From assembly GCF_900110865.1 (NCBI RefSeq), contig NZ_FOFD01000007.1, forward strand, positions 124,001 through 188,000: a stretch of 64,000 bases of DNA, given 5' to 3'. Made by a program: the position numbers and the translations under genes. This DNA is from Natrinema salaciae (GTDB taxonomy: Archaea; Halobacteriota; Halobacteria; Halobacteriales; Natrialbaceae). The notes beneath the pieces were generated by a model. That model was not told the origin of the DNA, did no database searches, and was given only the letters and a program-made list of their open reading frames with translations. Below, one piece after another: positions 33,228-41,196 of this stretch; the stretch's first letter is position 1, and every line of letters begins with the position of its first letter.

Positions 33228-34037
33228 ATGCTATCTGGAGTGACAAGCACGCCACTCGAGGACGTCGAGTTCCTCGCGCGATCGGACCACCGCGTCGCTG
33301 CGCTCGAGTCACTGACCAGCGGCCCGCGGAGCCGGGCCGAACTCCGGGAGACGACCGGCGTTTCGCAGTCGACGATCGGGCGGACGCTGCGCGAGTTCGA
33401 AGCGCGACACTGGGTCAGGCGGGACGGACACCGGTACGAGGCGACGCAGCTGGGGGCGTTCGTCGCGACGGGGCTGCGGGAATTGATCGAGCGGCTCGAA
33501 ACCGAGCGGCAACTCCGCGACATCTGGCAGTGGCTGCCGATCGAGGCGAGCGGGTTCGCGATCGAAATGTGTGCCGACGCGGTCGTGACGGTCGCCGAGA
33601 CCGACGATCCGTACCGGCCGGTGAACCGATTCGTGTCGCTGCTCCGGGAGACGGACCGGTTTCGGTTCGTCGGATTCGACCTGGCCTTACTCGAGCCGTG
33701 CAAGGACGAACTCGCTCGACGGATCGTCGACGGGATGCGGACGGAGATCATCGACCCGCCGTCCGTCGCCAGACACGTCCTCTCGACATACCCGGAGCAC
33801 TGTGCCGAGCCGCTCGAGAGCGGCCATCTCGAGATTCGGCTCCACGACGACCTGCCGTCGTACGGCGTCGCCATCTTCGACCATCGGATCGGAATCAGCG
33901 GCTATAACCCCGAGAGCGGGACGGTTCGAGTGCTGGTCGACACCGACGCGCCGGCGGCGCGCGAGTGGGCGAAATCGACGTACGAGCGCTACAGACGCGA
34001 GTCCCGACCGCTCGCGCTCGAGCCCACGGTCGACTGA
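33228..34037 (+). CDS. Winged-helix regulator with FilR1-type C-terminal domain
   Basis: A 269-residue protein. Residues 1-80 form a winged helix (HRVAALESLTSGPRSRAELR, VSQSTIGRTLREFEARHWVRR). The C-terminal part (about 95-265) resembles the FilR1/methanogenesis-type regulatory domain (WLPIEASGFAIEMCADAVVT; YGVAIFDHRIGISGYNPESG). Such proteins are abundant in haloarchaea and may sense small molecules. The start at 33228 follows the last ATG before the winged helix. Third-codon G/C use is normal. The target is unknown. Confidence 0.78.
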   Translation: MLSGVTSTPLEDVEFLARSDHRVAALESLTSGPRSRAELRETTGVSQSTIGRTLREFEARHWVRRDGHRYEATQLGAFVATGLRELIERLETERQLRDIWQWLPIEASGFAIEMCADAVVTVAETDDPYRPVNRFVSLLRETDRFRFVGFDLALLEPCKDELARRIVDGMRTEIIDPPSVARHVLSTYPEHCAEPLESGHLEIRLHDDLPSYGVAIFDHRIGISGYNPESGTVRVLVDTDAPAAREWAKSTYERYRRESRPLALEPTVD

Positions 34038-34193
34038 GCGTACTCGAGCGGCGACCGCGGTTCCCGGCCGATCGGCCGCTTGCGGCGACTGCCCGCCGGG
34101 CACCGGCTGCACGACGGTCACCGGCTGCACGGGACCCGCTAGATGCCTACACGACCCCTCGTATCGTCCCCTCGAGTGCGGGGTGGAGAAACC

Positions 34194-34427
34194 ATGACTG
34201 AAGACCTGCAATCGAACGACAGCGTACCGGGGATACAAGTAGCGTGTGACACGGCGGTTTCGGGCTGTGTCTTCCGCATGCGGACCGAGGTGGACGACAG
34301 GGAACGACTGCTGGAGATAGCGCGCGACCACGTCAGGGAACAGCACGGGAAGGAGTTCGGCCTGGACGAGATCGACGCGCGCCACGTGGAAACGGTCGAG
34401 GTCGATCTCGAGGAGGAAGACCGGTGA
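34194..34427 (+). CDS. DUF1059 small protein
   Basis: A 77-residue DUF1059 protein with the family pattern CDTAVSGCVFRMRTEVDDRE (residues 18-37) and the helix ARDHVREQHGKEF. The two Cys and one His could bind a metal. The next gene starts inside its stop codon (GTGA overlap), so the two are cotranscribed and coupled. Role unknown. The start at 34194 is the ATG that gives the usual domain-only protein. Confidence 0.78.
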   Translation: MTEDLQSNDSVPGIQVACDTAVSGCVFRMRTEVDDRERLLEIARDHVREQHGKEFGLDEIDARHVETVEVDLEEEDR

Positions 34428-34963
34428 GCGTAAATCGGGCGACGGCCGACCGACACCGGACCGATCACGAACTCGAGCGAGGCGGACGGATCGGGGCGCT
34501 CCTGATGGCGCTCGCGGGCGTCGCCTTCGTCGGGTACGGGGTCGTCTTCCTCGCCAGAACGTTCGTCGGAACTGGCTTCGAGCTCGGTGTCGCGACCCTG
34601 AACGGGGTGACGCCGGCCGAACTCGACGCGATCGATCCGGCCATCATGCACTACATCACTCACCTCCACGTGGCCACGGCGGCGTTTATCATCGCCACCG
34701 GAATCGCCATCGCGGCGCTCGCGTGGTACGGCGTCCGTAGCGGGCAACTGTGGGCGTGGGCGACGGCGATCGTCGCCGCCGTGATCGGACTGGCCATCGC
34801 GCTCCCGATGCACTACGTCGATCGCTTCGCGCACGACTGGGTGACGCACCTCGGCCCCATCTACCTCGCGACGATCGTGTTCGTGGTGGGCGCCGCGCTC
34901 GCCTACCGCGGACTCAGAGTCGGGGCTCAGACGGCGGAGCACAGCACGAACGCGGAGGCGTAG
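34424..34963 (+). CDS. Four-helix membrane protein
   Basis: A 179-residue integral membrane protein starting with GTG, which overlaps the DUF1059 stop (GTGA). Four hydrophobic helices are visible: GALLMALAGVAFVGYGVVFL, VATAAFIIATGIAIAALAWY, WAWATAIVAAVIGLAIAL and GPIYLATIVFVVGAALAYRG. Between helices 1 and 2 is a loop with HYITHLHVATA, which holds several His residues. No named family is certain. The coupling to DUF1059 suggests they work together. Confidence 0.75.
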   Translation: MSVNRATADRHRTDHELERGGRIGALLMALAGVAFVGYGVVFLARTFVGTGFELGVATLNGVTPAELDAIDPAIMHYITHLHVATAAFIIATGIAIAALAWYGVRSGQLWAWATAIVAAVIGLAIALPMHYVDRFAHDWVTHLGPIYLATIVFVVGAALAYRGLRVGAQTAEHSTNAEA

Positions 34964-35053
34964 GACACCGTCTCGTTCGTGGTCGTCGGGCGCGCCACCG
35001 AACGGCGACCCGACAACCGGACGCGTCTCCGGGGACGGAGAGAGCGATCCGGG

Positions 35054-36331
35054 TCAATACGGCTGTTCGTCCCACCGGTGGTCGTCGTAGCTCCGATCCT
35101 GGGCGGCGTCGAACCGCTCCTCGAGCGTCTCGCGGAGCGACGCCTTCTCCGAGTTGCTGATTCGGGCGAGTTCGTCGGCTTTCTCGACGATCGTCGGCGG
35201 GCCGTGCGCGACGGCGACGTCCTGGAGCAACTGCAACGTCAGGCGCTCCCGGAGTTCGGGGTCCGCCGTGAACGCGTACGGTGCCTCGATCCGATACAGC
35301 AGGTCGTCGCGCGGGTCGTAGATCACGAAGAAGGTGACCTCGTAGGCGTCCCGCTCGAGGCGACGCTCGACGCCGAGCGCGTCGCCGTCCGCCGACAGCG
35401 GCCGATCGACGCCGCCCCGCGACCGGAACCAGTTCGTGTACGTCAGCGCCGACGTGTCCCGGTCCCAGCGCTCGCCGTCGACGTCGTCGACGTACTCGCC
35501 ACGCTCGAGCAGGCGGGTGAACAGCGCCGAGTCGTCGCTCCACGGGACGCTGACGTCGACGTCTCGCTTCGACTTGAGGGTCCGCGTGAGCACGCGCGTG
35601 GCCGGGTTTTTGACGAAGCCGACGAGCGGGACGCCGCGCTCGACGAACGCCTCGACCAGCCGGATGTAGTTCTCGAGGACCGTCGTTGGGCGGGGATCCT
35701 CGAGCAGGAAGTCGGCGAGGTCGGGGTGCTGGTCGGCCCAGCGAAGGAGCCCCCGGGGATACAGGGGGCCGTCGAGGACGAGCAGGTCCGATACCGCGTC
35801 CGCGTGATCGCGAGCGTGGGTGCTCTCGGCGAGGTACAGCGCCAGCGCGTGGACGACGCCCTCGGCGAACCGCGGCAGCGGCGGAATCTTGACCGCCCGG
35901 CTCCGACTGTACCCCTCGTCGAACTTGCCCCAGTTCTCGTCGACCACCATCGTCTCGTCGTTCGAGTGGACCGTCATCACGGTCGTTCGCGACCGATGGA
36001 GGTCGAGATCGCTCGGGGTCGCGCTCATGGCCGCCTGTGCGATGTCGATGACGAGCCCGTTCCGAAACGTCGTCGGATTGATCGTCCCCGCGTCGAGGCC
36101 GTGCTCGGTCGGGAACTCCCGCTCGCGCAACGCGACGGCTTCGCAGTCGACGAGCCGTCGCTCCTGTGTCTCGAGCGGCTCGAGGACGATCCGCCCGTCG
36201 TGAACCAGCGGGTCCAGAAACGAATCCCAGACGGTCTCGGCGAACGCCCGACGGTCCCGGTCGTCGGTCCCGTGGTCGATCCGCCCTGCGAGCCGCGCGA
36301 TGCCGTCGAAGTGGACCGGATCGAGCGTCAT
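35054..36331 (-). CDS. nurA: NurA nuclease
   Basis: A 425-residue NurA-type protein. Acidic catalytic candidates lie in RRLVDCEAVALREREFP (about residues 58-74), VVDENWGKFDEGY (about 133-145), and YTNWFRSRGGVDRPLS with FFVIYDPRDDLLYRIEAP in the C-terminal half. The protein is longer than crenarchaeal NurA and matches haloarchaeal versions. It should trim 5' ends during homologous recombination together with the HerA-like ATPase at 28882-30735, which is on the same strand. The ATG at 36331 is used since it begins with the common MTLDPVHFDGIA. Confidence 0.85.
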   Translation of the reverse strand: MTLDPVHFDGIARLAGRIDHGTDDRDRRAFAETVWDSFLDPLVHDGRIVLEPLETQERRLVDCEAVALREREFPTEHGLDAGTINPTTFRNGLVIDIAQAAMSATPSDLDLHRSRTTVMTVHSNDETMVVDENWGKFDEGYSRSRAVKIPPLPRFAEGVVHALALYLAESTHARDHADAVSDLLVLDGPLYPRGLLRWADQHPDLADFLLEDPRPTTVLENYIRLVEAFVERGVPLVGFVKNPATRVLTRTLKSKRDVDVSVPWSDDSALFTRLLERGEYVDDVDGERWDRDTSALTYTNWFRSRGGVDRPLSADGDALGVERRLERDAYEVTFFVIYDPRDDLLYRIEAPYAFTADPELRERLTLQLLQDVAVAHGPPTIVEKADELARISNSEKASLRETLEERFDAAQDRSYDDHRWDEQPY

Positions 36332-36422
36332 GACAGGTGGCTCCCACCGGACCCGCAAAAAGCCAGTGATCGGCGGTAAGACGATGTTAACTCGAGGGCG
36401 GGTAAATTACTATCAGAAAACG

Positions 36423-36429
36423 TATATAT
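36423..36429 (+). promoter_or_regulatory. TATA box for gene at 36457
   Basis: TATATAT lies about 30 bases before the ATG, which gives a transcript start near 36453 and an almost leaderless message. Confidence 0.55.
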
Positions 36430-36456
36430 GGGCGCGTCGAGTGTCTCCATGTCTCG

Positions 36457-36720
36457 ATGACCGAGCGCGAAACGGCCGCGACCACCCCCGACGATCGTGC
36501 GATCAACTGGCGACAGAACAGCGGCGGCGTGACCCTCTACGAGGAGGGGAACCCCGACGCCTGGATTCACGCTCGATTCGAAGCCGGTACCGCGCCGGAA
36601 GACCGTCTCTTCATGATCTGCGACGAGTGTGGTGCCGTTTTCGCGCAGCGGAGTAAGCCCGGAAACGGCACCGTCTGTGGCGACTGCGGGACGACGTTCG
36701 ATCACCGGTACGACGACTAA
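36457..36720 (+). CDS. Small zinc-ribbon protein
   Basis: An 87-residue protein. Residues 25-50 are a short beta-rich part (GVTLYEEGNPDAWIHARFEA). The C-terminal half carries CDECGAVFAQ and CGDCGTTF, two CxxC pairs that form a zinc ribbon. A TATA box at 36423-36429 supports this start. Similar proteins are widespread in haloarchaea and may bind nucleic acid or other proteins. No function is known to me. Confidence 0.7.
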   Translation: MTERETAATTPDDRAINWRQNSGGVTLYEEGNPDAWIHARFEAGTAPEDRLFMICDECGAVFAQRSKPGNGTVCGDCGTTFDHRYDD

Positions 36721-36927
36721 CGACCCGACTTCGAGGGACGAACACGCCGCGGGTTTTCCGGGAAGCGGTCCCGTCGCTCCGTCCGGCCGGGCCGTCCCTC
36801 GGACGTGACTATTCGGTGATACGTCGGCGGCGGGTCGGCGTCGTCACCCGACGTCGACGGGAACCAGTGACACGTGCCGACGCGGAACAACGACAGTTAG
36901 TTACGGCGCGCCGAGTTCCGAATTCGT

Positions 36928-38448
36928 ATGGAAGCTGCGCTGATCGTCCTCGACGGCTGGGGACTCGGTGACGGCGGCAGAGACGCGGTCAAAGCGGCCG
37001 AGACACCCGTCTTCGATCGACTTTCGGAAGCAGGGTCGTACGGCCGACTCGAGGTTGCGGGCCGACGCGTCGGCCTCCCGGACGGCCAGATGGGCAACAG
37101 CGAGGTCGGTCACCTCAACATCGGTGCCGGACGGGTCGTCTACCAGGAGTACACGCGCATCTCGGATTCGATCGCGGACGGCTCCTTCCGGGAGAACGAC
37201 GCGATCAACCGCGCGTTCGACCGAGCGCGGGAGAACGACGCCCGCGTCCACTTCCTCGGCCTGGTCAGCGACGGCGGGGTGCACTCGGATCAGGAGCACC
37301 TGCACGCGCTGATCGAACTGGCCGCCGACCGCGACGTCGAAGCCGTCACTCACGCGATCACCGACGGCCGGGACACCTCGCCGACCGGCGGCCGCAAGTA
37401 CCTCGGAACGCTCGAAGACGTGATCGCCGAGCACGGGACCGGCGACGTGGCAACCGTCACCGGCCGGTACTACGCGATGGACCGCGACCAGAACTGGGAG
37501 CGGACGAAGCGAGCCTACGACGCGATCGTCGATCGAGACGCGGAGTGGACCGCCGACTCGGCCGTCGACGCGGTCGAAGAATCGTACGACCGCGACGTGA
37601 CTGACGAGTTCGTCGAGCCGACGTTGGTCGCGGATCAGCCGGCGCTCGAGGACGGGGACTCGGTCGTCTGGTTCAACTTCCGGTCCGATCGGGCCCGGCA
37701 GTTGACGCGGATGCTCGCCGATATTCGGCCCGAAGACTGGGCGAACACCCTCGAGACCAGCCCGCCGGACGCCGAGGTCGTGATGATGACGCAGTACGAC
37801 AAGACGTTCGACCTCCCCGTGGCCTACCCGCCGAACCAGCCGGAACAGGTGCTCGGCGAGGTGCTCGCCGACGCGGGCCGGACGCAGCTCCGGATCGCGG
37901 AGTCGGAGAAGTACGCCCACGTCACCTACTTCCTCAACGGCGGCCGCGAAGTCGAGTTCGACGGCGAGATTCGGAAGATCGTCGAGAGTCCCGACGTGCC
38001 GACCTACGACCAGCAACCCGAGATGAGCGCGCCCGACGTCACGGACACGGCGATCGAAACCATCGAATCGGACGACCCCGACGTGCTCGTACTCAACTAC
38101 GCCAACCCGGACATGGTCGGTCACACCGGCGACTACGACGCCGCGATCGAGGCCGTCGAAGCCGTCGACGCACAGCTCGGTCGGCTCGTCGACGCGCTCG
38201 AGGACGCCGGCGCACACGTCCTGATCACCGCGGACCACGGCAACGCCGACGACATGGGGACCGAGGACGATCCCCACACCGCACACACGTACAACGAGGT
38301 CCCGCTCGTCTATCTCGCTCCCGACGGCACCGATAGTGGCTGGACGGTTCGCGAGGGCGGGACGCTCGCCGACATCGCGCCGACGATGCTCGAGGCGATC
38401 GGCCTCGACCAGCCCCCCGAGATGACCGGCGAATCGCTGCTCGAGTGA
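36928..38448 (+). CDS. gpmI: Phosphoglycerate mutase (2,3-bisphosphoglycerate-independent)
   Basis: A 506-residue iPGM of the alkaline phosphatase superfamily, of normal family length. Motifs are LIVLDGWGLG at residues 5-14 (metal Asp), GQMGNSEVGHLNIGAGRVV with the phospho-acceptor Ser near residue 57, WFNFRSDRARQLTRM, YANPDMVGHTGD and ITADHGNADDM with metal ligands in the C-terminal half, and a final AHTYNEVPLVYL. It converts 3-phosphoglycerate to 2-phosphoglycerate in glycolysis and gluconeogenesis. It is a single gene, followed after 95 bases by a sensor kinase. Confidence 0.96.
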   Translation: MEAALIVLDGWGLGDGGRDAVKAAETPVFDRLSEAGSYGRLEVAGRRVGLPDGQMGNSEVGHLNIGAGRVVYQEYTRISDSIADGSFRENDAINRAFDRARENDARVHFLGLVSDGGVHSDQEHLHALIELAADRDVEAVTHAITDGRDTSPTGGRKYLGTLEDVIAEHGTGDVATVTGRYYAMDRDQNWERTKRAYDAIVDRDAEWTADSAVDAVEESYDRDVTDEFVEPTLVADQPALEDGDSVVWFNFRSDRARQLTRMLADIRPEDWANTLETSPPDAEVVMMTQYDKTFDLPVAYPPNQPEQVLGEVLADAGRTQLRIAESEKYAHVTYFLNGGREVEFDGEIRKIVESPDVPTYDQQPEMSAPDVTDTAIETIESDDPDVLVLNYANPDMVGHTGDYDAAIEAVEAVDAQLGRLVDALEDAGAHVLITADHGNADDMGTEDDPHTAHTYNEVPLVYLAPDGTDSGWTVREGGTLADIAPTMLEAIGLDQPPEMTGESLLE

Positions 38449-38543
38449 GCGCGGCGTCGAACGATGTGACGCTGTGCGATCGGCTCGCGGTCGCGCCCGT
38501 GTAGCCACAACACGGAAGTCACTGTACTCGTACCGTCCGTAGC

Positions 38544-40277
38544 ATGGGAGTCGTTCCGTGGCCGGCGGCCGGGTCGCTACTGGCTGGCGGCGGAACGCTG
38601 CTCTTGCTCTCCTATCTCCGCCAACACCGCGGCAAACCGGGCGCGAACTGGTTGCTGCTCGCGCTCGTCGCGCAGGCGCTGTGGTGTTTTTCGTACGGGG
38701 TATCGCTGCTCGTCTTCGATCCCGCGGTACGGTGGGTCTTCGAGGCCCTGACCTGGACCGGTATCGTCTGGACCGGCGTGCCGTTTCTGGCCTTCGGCCT
38801 CGAGTACACCGGTCGCGGGAGCCTCGTCCGAACGCCCTGGTTCGGAGCGGTGCTACTCGTCCCGGTGATCACGACGCTGCTGGTCCTGACGAATCCGCTG
38901 CACGAACTCGTCTGGAGCGGGCTTCGGCTCGATCCCGTCTACGGCGCGGCGACGGTCTCCTACGAACCCAACGCGTGGGCCTTCTTCGCGATCGTGACCG
39001 GGACCGTCTTCGCCGCGTCGGGGACGCTGCTCCTGTTCGATACCGTCGTCAGTTACGGACCGCTCTACCGAACGGAGGCGCTCGCGGTGGGTCTCAGTAC
39101 GCTGCCGCCGGGCGTCGCCCTGCTCGTCTGGCTCTTCGGGATCGGACCGGTCCCACAGCTCAACCTCTCTGCGGTCATGTTCCTGCCCCACGTGGTCCTC
39201 GACGCGTACGCGTTCGTCGGCGGTGGCATGTTCACGTACAGCCCCGCCGTCCGGCGAACGGCCGATCAATCCGCGGTCGAAGACCTCGAGAACCCGTTTC
39301 TCGTCGTCGATACGGATCGGCGGATCGTCGACTGCAATCCGGCGGCGGAATCCCTGTTCGACATCACGGAGTCGGCGATCCTCGGAGCGCCGCTCGCAGA
39401 CGCGACCGGCCTGACGATCGACGGCGCGGACGCGCGGGTGCTCACGGACGCCGATCGAAACGACCACCGGGAACTCGCGGTGTCGACGTCCCGGCTCCGG
39501 AACGAAGCGGGGCGGATCGTCGGCCACACCGTCATCCTCCAGGACATCACCGAGCAGCAGCGACGCGAACAGCGCCTCGAGATCCTCAACCGGGTGTTGC
39601 GCCACAACCTCCGGAACGACCTGACCGCCGTCCGCGGCTACCTCGGTATCGCGGCGGATCGCGTCGACGACGACGAACTCGCGGCCATGCTCGAGGGGAT
39701 CCACGACGACGTCGACGGCGTGCTCGAGACGAGCGAGAAGGCCCGCGACTTCGAGCGGGCGATCGAGTCGACCGGCCGGTCGCCGTCCCCGCTGGCCGCC
39801 CGTGACACGCTCCGTTCGCTCGCAGCCGCCCTCGAGACCGAACTCGAGGGCCGCGTCGACGTGGTCGTTCCGGACGACCTCGCCGTGCAGGCGAACGAGC
39901 AACTGTTCGAACTCGCCTTCGAGAACCTCGTCGAAAACGGACTCGTTCACACCGACGCCGACGAGCCCCGCGTGACGGTCGGATTCGAGGAACGCGGCGA
40001 TCGAACCGCCGTCTTCACCGTCAGCGACGACGGTCCCGGGATCCCGGCACACGAACTGGCCGTCCTCGAGCGCGGCGAGGAGACGGCCCTGGAACACGGC
40101 AGCGGGCTCGGACTGTGGGTCGTCTCGTGGTCGGTCGGGGTCCTCGGCGGCGACCTCTCGTTCGAGACGGGGGAGAGCGGGACGACCGCAACCGTCCGTC
40201 TCCCCGAGAGCGTCGTTCCGGCGGCGACCGCGGCCGAGATGTCGAAACCGGAGCAGTCGGCGGAACGACCCCCGTGA
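38544..40277 (+). CDS. Histidine kinase with 7TM sensor and PAS domain
   Basis: A 577-residue sensor kinase. Residues 1-225 hold seven transmembrane helices of the haloarchaeal histidine-kinase 7TM type (NWLLLALVAQALWCFSYGVS, FVGGGMFTYSP end). A PAS domain spans about 240-345 (VVDTDRRIVDCNPAAESLFD). The phospho-acceptor is in RVLRHNLRNDLTAVRGYLGI (His near residue 354). The ATP domain has FENLVENGLVH, SDDGPGIPAHE and GSGLGLWVVSW. No cognate response regulator is next to it. Its signal is unknown; a lipophilic or membrane signal is possible. Confidence 0.92.
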   Translation: MGVVPWPAAGSLLAGGGTLLLLSYLRQHRGKPGANWLLLALVAQALWCFSYGVSLLVFDPAVRWVFEALTWTGIVWTGVPFLAFGLEYTGRGSLVRTPWFGAVLLVPVITTLLVLTNPLHELVWSGLRLDPVYGAATVSYEPNAWAFFAIVTGTVFAASGTLLLFDTVVSYGPLYRTEALAVGLSTLPPGVALLVWLFGIGPVPQLNLSAVMFLPHVVLDAYAFVGGGMFTYSPAVRRTADQSAVEDLENPFLVVDTDRRIVDCNPAAESLFDITESAILGAPLADATGLTIDGADARVLTDADRNDHRELAVSTSRLRNEAGRIVGHTVILQDITEQQRREQRLEILNRVLRHNLRNDLTAVRGYLGIAADRVDDDELAAMLEGIHDDVDGVLETSEKARDFERAIESTGRSPSPLAARDTLRSLAAALETELEGRVDVVVPDDLAVQANEQLFELAFENLVENGLVHTDADEPRVTVGFEERGDRTAVFTVSDDGPGIPAHELAVLERGEETALEHGSGLGLWVVSWSVGVLGGDLSFETGESGTTATVRLPESVVPAATAAEMSKPEQSAERPP

Positions 40278-40399
40278 GCCCCGCACCGCGCCGCACACAG
40301 TAGTCTCGGTATCGATCCGAACGGATCCCGAGAGCTATAGACGGCACATACGAAGGTTCAATGTCCCGATAGGAGTGGATTCCGCCGGGCCGTTTCGAT

Positions 40400-40819
40400 A
40401 TGTCCCAGTCCACACCTACCCCCGACACCGACGAATCAGTCGTCGACGCCTACGTTCTCGGCGTTCGCATCGTCGAGACCGACGCGGCCGACGGCGACCC
40501 GCGGTACCGATTCGAGGCGCCCGACCACACCGAGATTGCCTTCGCCGACCTGGCGGACGCTCGGCTCTACGCCGACGTCTACTTCGACGTCAACGGCTTC
40601 GTCGAGGAGAACACCGGCGAACGCGGCGTTCCACCCGAGGTCGTCCAGTCCGGCAAGGACACCCTCGCGGCGTATCTCGTCACGTGCCGGTGGGCCGACG
40701 TCAACTGGGTCGCCTCGTTCTACGGCACGACGCCAGAGACCATCGAGCGCTACTGTTCGTGGGTTCGCGACCGCGCCGACGAGATCCGAACGCGGGCCAG
40801 TACGGCCGATCTCGAGTAG
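40400..40819 (+). CDS. Conserved haloarchaeal protein, possible helix-turn-helix end
   Basis: A 139-residue acidic protein. The first half is beta-rich (YVLGVRIVETDAADGDPRYR, EIAFADLADARLYADVYFDV). The second half is helical, and SWVRDRADEIRTRA at the end plus ADVNWVASFYGTTPETIERYC look like a helix-turn-helix-type segment. The pattern GVPPEVVQSGKDTLAAYLVT is of the kind conserved across haloarchaea. It is transcribed alone, 122 bases after the histidine kinase. No function is known. Confidence 0.65.
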   Translation: MSQSTPTPDTDESVVDAYVLGVRIVETDAADGDPRYRFEAPDHTEIAFADLADARLYADVYFDVNGFVEENTGERGVPPEVVQSGKDTLAAYLVTCRWADVNWVASFYGTTPETIERYCSWVRDRADEIRTRASTADLE

Positions 40820-41196
40820 GACGGCGGTTTCGGACTACCCCAGCCACGCTCCTCCCGTCGCTTTTCTCGGACCGACCGTCGTCGACGAGCCCTCGCCGAG
40901 CCACCGCTGAATCTGTCGCCCAGCGATCCCCTGACGGACCCGTCCGAGCAGGACGGGAGCGGAAACGCGAAGCGGTCGATCGTGGAACGACCGATTCCGG
41001 ACGGACGGGACGGCTGACCGGGGACCGCCGGTCCGCTCGAGACGCCGATAGACCGAACAGTACGACAATAGACCGAACAATAGAACACATATCTCTCAGA
41101 TCGCTCGGGAGCGGTCCGTAGCAGTTCTCGGCGTTCATTCGTCTCGATACGAATATTATAAAATCTAACTAAAACGCGGATGGTCGATCCCATCGC
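40820..41196. other. Intergenic region with promoter of the PhoX-like gene
   Basis: No gene is seen. The sequence holds an AT-rich promoter for the next gene: TATTATAAA at 41154-41162, about 38 bases upstream of the ATG. The frames on both strands have Arg/Ser-rich composition and are shadows. Confidence 0.55.
41154..41162 (+). promoter_or_regulatory. TATA box for the PhoX-like gene
   Basis: TATTATAAA is a clear A/T-rich TATA element. A transcript start near 41184 leaves a leader of about 13 bases before the ATG at 41197. No Pho-box-like repeat could be recognised by eye. Confidence 0.5.
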
